Positions 29,304-41,311 of a DNA stretch of 64,000 nucleotides are shown here, piece by piece; the first letter of the stretch is position 1, and each line of letters opens with the position of its first letter. The notes under the pieces are model-generated. The model ran no database searches. It saw nothing but the letters and a program-made list of their open reading frames with translations, and was not told where the DNA came from. The stretch is from Paramecium tetraurelia (taxonomy: Eukaryota; Ciliophora; Oligohymenophorea; Peniculida; Parameciidae), in NCBI RefSeq assembly GCF_000165425.1, contig NW_001799377.1, positions 323,204 through 387,203 of the forward strand. The letters run 5' to 3'. A program made the translations under genes and the position numbers.

Positions 29304-30827
29304 TCAAAACAATTCTAATGTACCCTATTCCTTTTCCTTTTTCAATGTTTCAAAATAACCATAGATAATAGTGACCGAGAGCAAAATACCAGTTCCTATG
29401 AAAATATAGACAGAATAAAATACCTGATCCAATAGCTCCAAGAAAATCAGCCATGATAGTAAGAGCTCCAATGCACATACCACCAAATGAAGCGGCTATT
29501 GGAATGTATCTCTTCAGGACTTCTTTCATAGATGAGTCTCTGTATCCTACAATTTACATGTCTTATTCTTTCAATTATTTGGCAACCTAAGTATAATTAT
29601 TAAGTAATACATCTTTAGGTGAGGATCCAGATACATCAATCCAAGTTTTGGAGAAGACTGCACAAGTTCCAAGTATGAAGGCAGTGTAAAGGATAGTGTG
29701 GATTGGATCAAAAATTGCTTCTGAAATTGATCTTGGTGGAGATACATAATAGACTAATCCACCAACTGGGACTGTTTGTCCATTTTCTAATTCTTACCAA
29801 TATCCTAATAGACGGATTAAGAAGTTTCCTCTGAAATTTCTATAGAGGATTTAGGATAGGAAATAAAGGTTTGAAACAAGTGCAGTTTACAAAATGATTG
29901 GGATGTTGGAAGTGTAAAACAATTTAATGGGATAAGATGTCAATCCTCCTCTAACTTTGTTATTTTTGATGGGAATATCTACTTTGAAGCCTTGGAAATA
30001 AATGACAATCAAAAACACAAGGACTGTAGCCAATAAATTAGTAAGATTAGGCAAAGAGTCTCTCAAGATGGCTGATTGGATAGCAGCTATTTTGTCACTC
30101 TAAATGAAGAGTCCATGCAATAAGGCAATGACAGCGCCTTCATATTCGAGTCCAAGTTATGTTTTGTGAGTGATAGGGGAGAATGCTTTCCACATGATGT
30201 TTTCGCAGATGTTAATAGCAATGAATAATGAAGTTCCTGAATTTCCAATTCCATATCCTTTAGAGAGTAATTCATCGATCATGATCATGACGATTGCTGA
30301 GAAGACTAATTGGATTATGATGAGGATGGCATTTCCTGCTCCCAATTTGTCTAAATCTCCATACATTCCTGACCAAACATAAGCAAAGGCTTCTCCGAAA
30401 GCAATGAGGATTCCCAACACTAAGATAGACAAAGTTGATTACATTTTTGTGCTCCAGAATAAAGTTATTTGTCTTCTTTGACATTTTAATCAACATCAAT
30501 CAATTTGGCACCTGCCAAGAGTTGCATAATCATTGAGGCTGTGACCATAGGTGAGATACCTAATTCCATCAAAGTACCTCTATTCGATGCTAATATGACT
30601 CTCATCCAATAGAATGGATCACCAGCAGAAGATTTGTATATACCATAGAGTGGAATTTGGGAGCAAATCAGATAGAGCAAAGTTGCAATGGCTGTCCATA
30701 ATGCTCTGTATTTAAATAAGATCTAAAATCAATTTAATATAGGTACTCTTCTTTCAGGCTCAGCCACATCTGGAATGATGGCCATGGCTGGTCTCATATA
30801 ATTGAGGATCTTGGTTTTATTTGTCAT
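29304..30827 (-). CDS. SEC61A: Sec61 alpha, protein-translocation channel subunit (482 aa)
   Basis: ATG 30825-30827 to TGA 29304-29306. Introns at 30723-30746 (24 nt), 30420-30442 (23 nt) and 29396-29423 (28 nt) are removed, leaving 483 codons. Conserved blocks occur in order: [48 protein letters not shown], plug/TM3 region [54 protein letters not shown], and a C-terminus [15 protein letters not shown]. It is the pore-forming ten-helix subunit of the ER translocon. Length and domain order are as in other eukaryotes. The C-terminal tail is slightly extended and acidic. It lies about 100 bp downstream of the same-strand UBA2 gene. Confidence 0.97.
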
Positions 30828-30929
30828 TTTTATTATTGTACTTTAACGTGGTTATTTTTAACATTTATTGAACCCCAAACACACGTGTGAATTGAATTAA
30901 TATTATAATTTTAATAATAAATTCTCATT

Positions 30930-32777
30930 TCAAAACGAAAACCTGACCAAATTCTCCATTCTTGCCTCATAGAGTTCTTAATGTTTTGATATTTTGAGCT
31001 GCTTCAATTATTCTAAGGCAGTCTCCAGTTTAGTTATTTTTGAAATCTGAGGCACTTTAATATCAGCTCTGTGCATGACTATCAATTCCAATTTGCAGCC
31101 AAGTTGCCAATAATACTGTTTACCTGGAGATTGTTCAAAGACAGAGAATATCATGTTGGCATATGGGGTATCTCTTAAATAGAATTTAGATAGCAATTTA
31201 TTGTAGATCCTTTCATTGGCGCCGTCTCTCTTCAATTACTTATTATGCAAGCCATACACAGTTCCTGATTAGCCGTAAATGTCGTAGTCATTTAAACCAA
31301 AACTCTTGGCCAACTCCACTATTGTTCCAAATATTGTTGTATCGAAATTGCAATACAAATGAAGATAGACATTTCTTGGACTGCAATGATTACAAGTTGG
31401 ATAGGGTTCTGGAAGATAAGTGGGAGCTATTTTATCGTAGGTAGGTTGAATCCAATTCATTCTTAATTAATTCCAGTTCTCTTCCAACACCTTCTTACTT
31501 TCAGACACTTAGATAGCAGCAGCAATAGCATTTGTACTTGCAATAGCAGGAATAATCTTTCCTCCAATTTGTCTGACTTCATTGACACTCAAGTATTTCA
31601 TTTTATCTCCTTCAATCAATCTTGGATCAATGTCTTTGAATTTCTTAGTAAAATTGTATGTTCTAAGGTTGGTTGTGGCAGCAACAAATTTCACACTGTC
31701 CCAATCGTCTTTATCAAATTTGAATGAGCCCACACCAGGAGTTTGCAAAATCTTAACAAATGTCTTTACAAATAATTCTACATAATATTTAAATGGTTAA
31801 ACTAAACAAATCGATGTAATAATTACTTTTATCATCTTCCTCCTCTATTTTAGATTGATCAATTGTGGTATACACCTTGGTGTCGTTCATTCCCTCCTCA
31901 TAAGATATTGGGTATTTATGTTAATTGATTGCATTAGCCTCTTCATCTTTCACATATCCCTTGATTCCTTGCTTGATATCTTCACAAAACAACTTATTGA
32001 ATGTTCTTAATGCCAAAGATTACAATAGCTATTCGTCTGTCTTATCGCATGAATGGACTTGAGCCAAATCCAATAGCCCAGCCAAGACATTCGATTCGTC
32101 CAATGGTCCAAACAACAGATTGTACAAGGACATGCCGTAAGTAACACAATGGATTGGCTATGATGGACTTGCTCTGATAGTGCAAACGGCATATTGGGGA
32201 GCTCCTTTTGAAGGTTGACAATTGTTGCATTGATAAGAAACTATATGATTCTCGTGATTATATACATCTTTTAACCACATTAGCTTGACCACTGAACCCA
32301 CCAGTTCCTGCATCCACCAAAATTCTATTACTTTTTAAACACATCCTTCCCAAATGTTCTCTGGCTAAAGCATTGTCCAAAGCACATAATATAAAGTCAA
32401 ATTGAGTGTAAAATTCAACATCATATTTTTCTAGTCTTCACTTATTATTAATACCTTCAAATATTGATCCATGAATTGCAGTAATATCCAGATCAGGATG
32501 CTTCTTCATCACGCTCTCTTTGCCTACTAATGCCTACAATATTATTTCGTATAACCTTGCTCATGCCAACGTGTTCCTTTCGAAAATAGAATTACCTATT
32601 TAAATTGGTCGCCTCTATTGTATCTAAATCCAATATGGTCATCTTGTGATAGCCGCTGTTTGTCAACACCTTCAGCAACTCACAACCTATTCCTCCCACT
32701 CCTATTATTAGGATGTTGCTATTTCTGATTTTTTCATATGTTTCTGGACTGTAGAGTAAACTCAAGGTTTTATTCAT
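30930..32777 (-). CDS. UBA2: SUMO-activating enzyme subunit 2 (UBA2/SAE2)
   Basis: ATG 32775-32777 to TGA 30930-30932. The adenylation fold begins at once: NILIIGVGGIGCELLKVL, DLDTIEATNLNRQF. A zinc-type cysteine pair CNNC and the catalytic cysteine motif VCTIRASPSQPIHCV (active Cys in CTIR) follow. The catalytic-cysteine domain follows with FGPLDESNVLAG, then KIIPAIASTNAIAAA, and a ubiquitin-fold-like C-terminal domain. Several small introns (22, 19, 25 nt and others) interrupt it. UBA2 pairs with AOS1/SAE1 to adenylate SUMO, then carries it as a thioester to UBC9. The C-terminal nuclear-localisation extension seen in animals appears absent or short. Confidence 0.93.
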
Positions 32778-32947
32778 TTTTTATAGAATTTAATAAAATA
32801 ATAATATCCTCACTAATTGTCAAATAACAAGTTTTAATTCCCAAAATTCTCCTACTCATTCCTCATTAAATGAATTTTTATATAAGAAATGCATATTTCG
32901 GATTATGTAATTGAGATAATCAATAATTAAAATATATTTGATCAGTT

Positions 32948-33668
32948 ATGAGCAATACATTGCAATCATATGAAAATACCTGTCATCAATATGAGAGGGA
33001 TCAGATGTAGTTTAAGAGAAGGAAGGACATGAACCTTAAGGATGAGTATTCCATTAAAGAAAAGCAAAAGGGTCTTCTTGATTTCGACGAGACAAGTTAG
33101 AAGGAAAATTAAACGTATAAAGCATTCAGTTTTAGATAGATAAATGTCATTGATGAAAAAAAACTATACGAAGTATATTGTCAAGATGCAAAATTTGAAT
33201 CTACTTAATAGTTATGATCATAATGTAAGAGTGTTGGATCTTTCAAATTCCAAAATGACTTCTTTGCATGAAGGCATCAAACAATACGCTCGCTTATCCA
33301 TCATCAATTTAGCCAACAATCTCTTTCAAGAAGTACCGACCTGTCTATTTGAACTCTATCTCTCGCATATCAATCTCAACAACAATCTATTAAAGACTCT
33401 CCAATTGGGAGATAAGTGGAAAACATCACTGGAGAGACTCGATGTCGGCAAAAATCACATTCGCATTTTACCTGACGAGTTATTTCAGATGGAACAACTA
33501 AAAATTGTAGATTTAAGAAGCAACGATTTCACCAAAATACCTAAAGCAATATTGAATTTAGAGAAGCAACTCAAAGGACTCGGTTTAGATTGGGTTAAAT
33601 ACACTAATCAGAACTACTTTGTATCCAGTATTTACTAATATTTAACTTTAAATTAGAAAAGGACATGA
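32948..33668 (+). CDS. Leucine-rich-repeat protein (230 aa)
   Basis: ATG 32948 to TGA 33666-33668, with a 28-nt intron (GTCATTGATG...ACGAAG) whose removal gives 231 codons. After a charged N-terminus of about 70 residues come four or five leucine-rich repeats: VRVLDLSNSKMTSLHEG, LSIINLANNLFQEVP, LSHINLNNNLLKTL, LERLDVGKNHIRILPDE, LKIVDLRSNDFTKIP. LRRs of this kind mediate protein binding. The stop codon overlaps the ATG of the ankyrin gene by four bases (33665-33668), so the two may really be one LRR-ankyrin gene with an unseen splice. Confidence 0.75.
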
Positions 33669-35356
33669 TGATAACAGACGATCTCTAAAGATTTTGGGAT
33701 CAAGTACACCAACTACTTAAAGATAATGAAGGCATCCTCTGCCATGAATACTTGATATACAATCAAAAATACCAAGATGATCAAATTCAAGATTCAATCA
33801 CTGTACAAATCCCCAAACAGTCCAACATTGTGAGAGCTACTTAGAGAAATACTGAATTAACCCTCTAAGAATTGACTAGCAGTTGCCAATTCATACACAC
33901 AAAAACCTTAGGGCAAGATGCTGATGTGTCTGATTGCGGATCTAATCTAATGCATATGGCAGTTGAAAATGAAGACATCGGTATTGTGAGAGCTCTTCTT
34001 AATATAAGATTTGAACTATCCTCATTATTAGATGATGCTTCTCACACTCCACTTTCATTGGCAATCAAAGAGGAAAAGTATCATTGTGCCAAAATCATCA
34101 TAAATGCATCAGCTAATCTAAATATAGGAGGGTAATTCATCTCATTTATTTTTAAAGGGGAGAATACAATAGTGTTCTTAATTAGGCTGTGAGTAAAACA
34201 TAATATTACCTAATCAAGGACATCTTAAATGCCAAAGTCTAAATTAACAAGTAAGATAAAAAAGGTAATGGTCCTTTGCATAACTTGATTCCCTCCTTTA
34301 AAAAGAATCTTTAAGAGGCTACAAGAATTGGACATCTCTTAATAGAAAGGGGTGCTGATCCTAATTTAAAGAATATCAATAATAATACACCTCTTCATCT
34401 AGCTATCAAGAAATCCTCTTATTCGGCATTAAGATTTGCAATTTCTATAAATGAATAATACTAACGAGATGTGTTTTCATTCAAATTGCTGGGTCACAAA
34501 GGCAATTCAGGTATCAATTTATATCTAATTAGTGATGCATTTTGCTGCCAAAAGCGAAAATATTAAAATTATCCTGTAACTTTATTCCATCAACCCTTAC
34601 TTGTTATTCACTTATAATGAGGATCAAAAACGCCCTTTTGATATCATCCAAAAGAACTTCACTCTGAGCAAACTCATTTCAGTTTTAGAACTTATCTATA
34701 TTAAAAATAACATTCTTAAATAACACTTGAAAGCAAATAGCTCATTTAATGGATAGCAAATCAAAGAGGAACAGACTTCATAAGTTAAGTAGAAGGAAAA
34801 GGAAATCTAATTTTCAAAGAAAAATAGTTTTGATTTAGTTGAATCAGACGAGGAAGGTACGAACAGAATCGGATTGAATAATTTTCAAATCTTACCTAAT
34901 TTAAAAAGACAACAGTCACAACCACCTAGAAGACCAACAATCAAGAAGGAGAACAAGGTATCTTGTGAGAATGCAGGACCCATTTTTATTCATAAATCTA
35001 TCCAATAGGATAGAAATGATATTAAGTAAATAGAATTGTAAAATCAGCAAAACAATAGCAAATTCAAAGAAAATAAAAATATCAATAAATAGATCCATAG
35101 GTTATTGAAGGATATAGAGAATATTCAAGCTTTAATGTAGACTGAAAAGGATTAGTACTCTTAAATTGCTTTAGAGAAACTGTTTATTTCTTTAATTCAA
35201 TAATTAAATTATTATAAAGAGGATCCTCTCACAAACTTAATGATCAAAAATGCTACTTAATTACAGAAGATAGAGTTTGAATGTAGACAAACAACAACCC
35301 TTTCTTATGATACTTCTCCGTTATTCTTAGAATATGAATAATTTATGAAGCTATGA
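33665..35356 (+). CDS. Ankyrin-repeat protein (547 aa)
   Basis: ATG 33665 to TGA 35354-35356. Introns at 34132-34157 (26 nt) and 34511-34532 (22 nt) leave exactly 548 codons. Ankyrin repeats occupy about residues 90-320 (NLMHMAVENEDIGIVRALL, HTPLSLAIKEEKYHCAKI, NTPLHLAIKKSS, VMHFAAKSENIKIIL). The C-terminal 220 residues are polar, Gln/Lys-rich and end in a coiled coil. No catalytic domain is present. It directly follows the LRR gene on the same strand, sharing ATGA, and is convergent with a small minus-strand gene 23 bp away. Confidence 0.75.
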
Positions 35357-35379
35357 GTAATATATTAAATAAAAAATAT

Positions 35380-35765
35380 TCACTTTTTATGATAGACTTT
35401 GATTGGTTGAAGAGGGGTTTCTCTGCGACTTCTCGAGAGTTCAAATGAGTAAAAAGAAGCATTGTCTTACGTCAAATCAAACTCAATCATATTATTAAGG
35501 TTATGATTGATTTTCTTTTATTTAAGAGTATTGTTCAAATAAGATTCTATACTAAATTGCATTTTCTTGTTAATCTCTTAAGAGGTCAAAAGTAAGCTCT
35601 TGTTTATATCCTTTAAATCTTCATTCCCTGATAGTTCTAACTCCTTCATAATACTTTCACTTGAATCTCTAATTCGAAATTGTTATTTAACAACCGGACT
35701 TTATTATTGCGATCTTTATATTCTTGGGGTGACAATGCTATTTTTTTTTTTTTATTTGTTATCAT
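35380..35765 (-). CDS. Small hypothetical protein with a homopolymer frame break (~128 aa)
   Basis: From ATG 35763-35765 the frame enters a run of 13 A (13 T on plus, 35741-35753). Beyond it the best coding sequence (SIVTPRIQRSQQQSPVVK onward to IKVYHKK and TGA 35380-35382) lies one base out of phase. One extra A would give a continuous 129-codon gene; the length as given is 386 bp, one short of a multiple of three. The product is polar with phosphorylation-type Ser/Thr-Pro sites and a short coiled coil. No family was recognised. Confidence 0.5.
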
Positions 35766-35933
35766 TAATTCTAGACTGAGGAGAACAATTAGGTAATTTT
35801 AGATGAGTATTCCGAGGAGTAGTCTTTGATTAAGTTTAATTGCGAGATGCATAAATTAAATAAATCTATCTCTATTTAGGTTTGCTGAACAAGGTTGAAT
35901 TGATCATTTAATTATTAGGAATTTATTAATATA

Positions 35934-36745
35934 ATGCTTAGTGAATAGATAGTCAATCCTGAACCTGGGATAGCCACTGAATTCGAGAATAAACTAGTTT
36001 GTCATATATGCGATGATGAGCTCGAACGTCCAAATCACTGGTATGACTAATTTATTAGATTAGTGATTTTTGTGGTAAATCCACTTGTTCCAATTGTATA
36101 GTGAAGAGACGAAAATCTAAAGATGATGCTTTTCATCCAGTTTGTGAATATTGTGAACGTCTCTTCCTTGAACGCATCCTCATATTAAGTGCCAAAAAGT
36201 AAAAGGATGATTTGGCAAATTCTTTGGATTAAGCAAATACTGAATTGGCAAATAAAAGACAACAACTTTATTCATTTAAGAATGTGTTTCACAATAATCC
36301 AGAATCAACAACTTCAGAGCAGAAGATTCAAAAGCTAGATGAGGATATCATTGAAGCCACATATCAAAAAAATTTATTATTATCCCAGCTGCAAGAAATA
36401 GAATCTGAGAAGATATAAATTAAATAATCCAATATAGAAAAAGCCCAAAGTGTAGATATTAAATAGGTGAAATTACAGGAAACAACCAATAAAGCATAAA
36501 AATCCAAAGATGAATTAGAAGACATCTAAAGATAGATTGATGAGTTCTTGGCGAACTTACCAAATTTAGAAGCAGAATAAAAGTCAGCTATTACTTAGTT
36601 GGACTTCTCCAATTACGAATAAATCTTTAGAGGCAGTAACTTACCTGAATTAATGAATTAATAAGCCATCAAATAGAGCTAAATCATGTAATAGCCTAGT
36701 AGCAAGAAAAAAAAAGAGGACAACAAGGAGTGCAATATCTATTGA
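35934..36745 (+). CDS. FYVE-like zinc-finger coiled-coil protein (262 aa)
   Basis: ATG 35934 to TGA 36743-36745 with one 23-nt intron at 36041-36063, giving 263 codons. Residues about 23-75 hold eight cysteines in FYVE-type order: CHICDDEL, then CCDFCGKSTCSNCIVKRR, then PVCEYC. The basic RR patch after the fifth/sixth cysteine resembles the lipid-binding R(R/K)HHCR region but lacks its histidines, so phosphatidylinositol-3-phosphate binding is uncertain. The rest of the protein, about 180 residues, is coiled coil. The intron splits a zinc-ligand cysteine codon. A function in endosomal membrane recruitment is inferred from fold only. Confidence 0.75.
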
Positions 36746-36928
36746 TTCATCTCAAATAATTGATGTATAAATTGTCCCATTTTGTAATTATAATTAAACT
36801 CTTTAATAATCGATCATGTTGACTCTATTTATTATAAAAATATATTGATTCAAAAAATGTTTGTGATTGTTATCAGAATAACCTAATTATCACTAATCTG
36901 TATTATTAAACATAATTATATTATATTA

Positions 36929-39900
36929 TCAATTCATTTTAATCCATTTTGCTAAAATAAAGAGGAGGGCATCAATCATTATGGGTTTTGACAAATAATC
37001 ATGAAAAGGAAGCTTTCTTGACAAGGCTCTATTCTCTTCATCCACACAGCCAATCAACCCTATGATTCTGGGTTCAACCTTGAACTCTGCATAGACATCT
37101 TTTATAGAATTGAACATTGCATATAGTTCCTCTTCAAATTACTCAATTCCAATGAATAAAAGTTATAATCCTTTACAACAAGGCTAATTTTCATTGTTTT
37201 TCAGCTATTAATTATCATTATTAATCTTTAATTAATGATCTTCACCATTCTACTTTTATTAATTACTATTTTACTATTATTACAAATCACTATTTAATAA
37301 TTTAACAAGAGCGCTCACAATTTGAGATTTCTGAGTTACATACTCATATGTAATCCCTATATTTGTTAATTAATGCGATAAAGCGTAAAGATCAAGATCG
37401 ACACTCTCACATATCAATATCTTAGTACACTAACTATTAAAATAAGAATACTCTACAATTGGATTTATTTTTTTATGATTTAATTTTTTCCATTTTCTCA
37501 AAGCAATCTAATAAATCATTGGGTTACATGGTTCCACTAGTAAAACATAACGAAGAATATATCGAGGATCTGCCTTGTCCTAGTCCTCCAAATGTGAGTT
37601 GTTGGGATGGCTGAGAACTCATGCCCTCAGGTTTCTATTAGGTTTCATTGACATAATCGAAGAAATAAGGCTTTATTTTTAGCATTTGCTCCACTCTATT
37701 TGAGATGCCATTTTTGGACTCAATTGAAACTTCATCATCCTATTATTCAGAGGGACTTTCATCAGATTCATTTGATTGTTCTTGGATTTCCTTTTACTTT
37801 TCCTTAGGTTCTGGGCCTTGAGTTTGGATAACATTGATATTAAATTTTTGTCTGGCTTCTTTGAGGTCTAATTTGATATTCGAATCCTCTGGTTATAAAC
37901 TAGACATTTAAGATTAATATCTCTTTAAGCCTTCTTTATTCTGGTATTATTGATAAAAACTTTATTAATTTGAAAATTCTGACAATCTTTTCTTATTCAA
38001 ATTTTAATTAAATTATGGATATAAATTATTGATTTTAATGACAAAACCAAACTCTTCTTTATTACCCACACGTTCATAATTGTATTCGAATGGAATTTGA
38101 GACAGGCATTTCGTTAAATAAAATGAAATCAAAATTGATTGTGAATACTGCCGAAGATTCCCAAGATCCAATATCTTAGACTTCAAAGTTTATGACTTAA
38201 AGAATCTAACTGTTCTCTCTATTATTTTAAGAATGGAGAAATTAGTTTCATTAGCCTTCACCTTTACAACAAAGTCAATATGTTCATTGAGAATTTGACT
38301 CTTGGAAACACAAAATATTATGGATCCTCTGACAGTAGCTTAAATAGATGTAACTAATAAATTAAGTAGGATTTATCTCAATCTATTGGGATCAGTTCTT
38401 ATAAACTATGGAACATTCTATTTAATATTAACAGATATTTTTAATCCTCTGAAAATTGCTTAAGATTTTACTACATTGATGATATCAGTCAAGAACTCCT
38501 ATATCTGAACGTCCATCTAGACCAAGTCCAACTTATCCTTCTTTTGTAACTAGGCATAATCAAGGATGTCATTAGCAGTGTTAATTAATAGTTTACAGCC
38601 AGCAAGTGCTGGACTTATATATTTCTCAGTTATTTCTTACGGAGTTGTATTCTTATGTAATAATAAGGAATAGTGTTACCATTATAATTTCAAGCATAGA
38701 TATGGTACAATTAAGAGGCTACTTAATCTTTTAGGAAATGTCACTAATCAAAAAATCATTGTTTTTTGTAGTATTCAATAGTTAAGTGATGTAGGGATCC
38801 TCGGTGATGTCGGATACAAAAATCAAAATTTAAGGTTTAAGTTTATAGATTATTGGCGACAAAACAATCTGCATATAGCAAGTATCGAATTTGATATATA
38901 TTTTAAGGGAAAAGTCAATAGGGGAGCGCTTGTTAACGAATTTCAGATGATTGAAAGCAATAAGATTATCAAAGAATGCTTTAAAGGATATTTTTTTGGT
39001 TAGTAGTTATAGTCGTTTGATTTGAGTAGGATCGTTTTCGATATTATTCTCCAAAGTAGATGGAACTCAACAATATAAACTTATACAATACTCTAAAGTT
39101 TCAGTGAATTTGAGGAACTGTGCAATATCCTGACTTCTATGAAATTTTGGCAATAACAAACAGGGTTCATCAATAAGCAATCCGAAATCATACAATTCAG
39201 TCTCAAGAAACGAAGGGCTCAGGTAATCTTCCCTCATAATTATATTGGACAACTATGGATTTATTACCTGCACACTTTTAGTCAGACTATCAATAAGATA
39301 GATTCCGAATTCCGCAGAGGACAGTATGGCTTCGTTTATTTGATCCTATTGAACTGATTCAGTTTATTGATCATCCTATTTCTATTCATGTGGTATTTGT
39401 GATATATTGCGATTTTCAGGGATATCTATATACAATTGATGAAGAGTCCTGTTGGGATGGGACAATCTTTGGGAATTCAATTAAGTGTAACTCACTTTAC
39501 TGTTCAAACCCAAGGTTACCAATTAGGAATTTAGATTGTTCTTAATATTCTTTTTGTTGACAATCAATATTAGGAATTATAGAAAGAGATGGATCACAAT
39601 TAACTTAGAGCCGAATATGATATTCATTTTGGAATCAAACTCAAAGTTCCTGAACAAAGAGTAAATCAGATTGAAGATGATTGCTAATGTCTAACATACT
39701 TACGATTCTATTGCAAAAACAAAGCATGCTAGAATTAGGAACTTGTCCAGTATTCTTGATATTAATTATTATTTTGCATAATAATCGAGCTCTTCCCAAC
39801 AAATGACTAAGCATAGAAATTTTAAGAGAGTCATGAGATTTATAAATCCATTTTTTGTTTTGATCATTTTAATCAATGACACTTCAAAGAGCGCTATCAA

Positions 39901-40072
39901 AAATATTTGGGTCTATAATGGTAATCAATATTACCAATATTCTATATATCAAAATGTATTTGTCTCCTTCAATTTCCAAGGTTATGGCATCTCCTGTCAC
40001 TATAATAATGTCGCATATTTGATAGACAGATATCAGCACCATTAACATCCTCCACTGATCTTTGTTCTTCAA
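36929..40072 (-). CDS. Multi-pass membrane hybrid histidine kinase with degenerate catalytic and receiver residues
   Basis: ATG 40070-40072 to TGA 36929-36931, with several small introns (22 nt after YRIL, 20 nt after AIES). The N-terminal ~150 residues contain several hydrophobic helices. A long sensory/linker region follows. The dimerisation domain keeps a phospho-acceptor-like His with H-x3-T-P spacing (LLHKNTTPQE) and the second helix ANDILDYAQLQKKD. The ATPase domain is recognisable at DPNRLRQILLNLL but its N-box asparagine and the glycine boxes are replaced. After a Gln/Ser-rich linker comes a C-terminal receiver-like domain: ILICESVD in place of an acidic pair, LLFIGIEQF with no phospho-Asp, but the conserved lysine in LSKPI. 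Phosphotransfer is therefore doubtful. Confidence 0.7.
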
Positions 40073-40178
40073 ATGTTCTTAATGAATCACAAAATATTCT
40101 TTAAATTTATATAACATAAATTAATAATAATTCAATTCCTTTACTTTTGGTAATCTCAACCTTTAATATTTATATAAT

Positions 40179-41287
40179 ATGGCAAATAAGTATAAAGTAT
40201 GTGTACTCGGATCTGGAGCATTTGGAACCGCTATGGCTCATTGTGCTATCAACAATCCATACATTGGACGAGTTCAAATCTATGCAAGGAACCAAGCCAT
40301 TGTAGAGTCCATCAATCAAGAACACAGGAATCCCAAGTTTCTCAGTAACTTCACCTTGCATCCTGATATCACTGCCACTACCGACCTTTAACAAGCCCTC
40401 TACCGTATGTCTCTCCAACTACTACTCAAGAGGCCAATTATGTGCTTAGTTGCATTCCAACCCAGGAGCTCCACCAATTCGTTTAGGCCAACAAACAGTA
40501 CATAGACACCAAGGTTCCCTTCGTCTCCTGTTCTAAGGGCATAATCTTAAAGTCTGGAAAACTGATCTCCCAAATGTTGAGTGAAGAATTCGATGGCAAA
40601 TTAAGATATGCCTGTCTGAGTGGTCCCTCCTTTGCTGCAGAGCTTATGTAAAATAGTAAACCCTTTTTCTCATGATTTAGACCCATCATGTGTTGTAGTA
40701 GCTAGTCAAGATGTTAAGACTTCTAAATTAGTCTAATTAGGATTGTCAGGAAATTTCTTAAGAATCTTCTCTTAAAGTGACGTTGTGGGTGTTGAATTAG
40801 CAGGAGCGTTGAAGAATTTGGTGGCTATAGGCACAGGCGTATTAGATGGTGCTGGATTTGGAATCAACACCTAAACAGCCTACGTTACTAGGAGTGTTGG
40901 AGAAATGCAGAGATTTGCTAGAATTTATGGGGCCTCAAAACATACTTTTTATGGTCTGGCTGGATTTGGGGATCTTATGTTGACAAGTTAGAATCATTCT
41001 TATTTGCAGGTTTTGGATCTTTAAGCAGAAATAGAGCATTTGGCATTAAAGTAGGAAAAGGAGAAAAAGTCGAAGATATCTTAAGTGAGTCAAAAGGAGT
41101 GGTCGAAGGATGGCCTACTTTAGAACTGGTGTATAAACAAGCTCAAGAAAATAACATTGAAATGCCTATGACACTCATTTTGCATGACTTTATTAAAAGA
41201 AAATATTCTAAAGAGTAGAGTATCCAAATGTTGATGAATAGAGCATTTTAAGATGAATTTGAACCAACATTTGAGGATTTATTATGA
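40179..41287 (+). CDS. NAD(P)-dependent glycerol-3-phosphate dehydrogenase, bacterial GpsA-like (344 aa)
   Basis: ATG 40179 to TGA 41285-41287. Introns at 40405-40430, 40656-40680 and 40987-41009 leave 345 codons. Motifs: Rossmann loop [35 protein letters not shown], catalytic lysine in [35 protein letters not shown] and KVGKGE. It interconverts dihydroxyacetone phosphate and sn-glycerol 3-phosphate. The GPSFAAEL and [11 protein letters not shown] blocks look more like bacterial GpsA than animal GPD1 ('CGVADLITTC'). No C-terminal peroxisomal SKL signal is seen (ends EDLL) and no obvious N-terminal targeting peptide. Convergent with the formin gene, 24 bp between stops. Confidence 0.92.
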
Positions 41288-41311
41288 TTATCATTACATT
41301 AATGCCCAAAA

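Noticed and set aside
30157..30432. Short separate ORFs within 29.3-30.8 kb
   Set aside because: All are fragments of the single Sec61 alpha gene split by TAA/TAG glutamine codons and introns.
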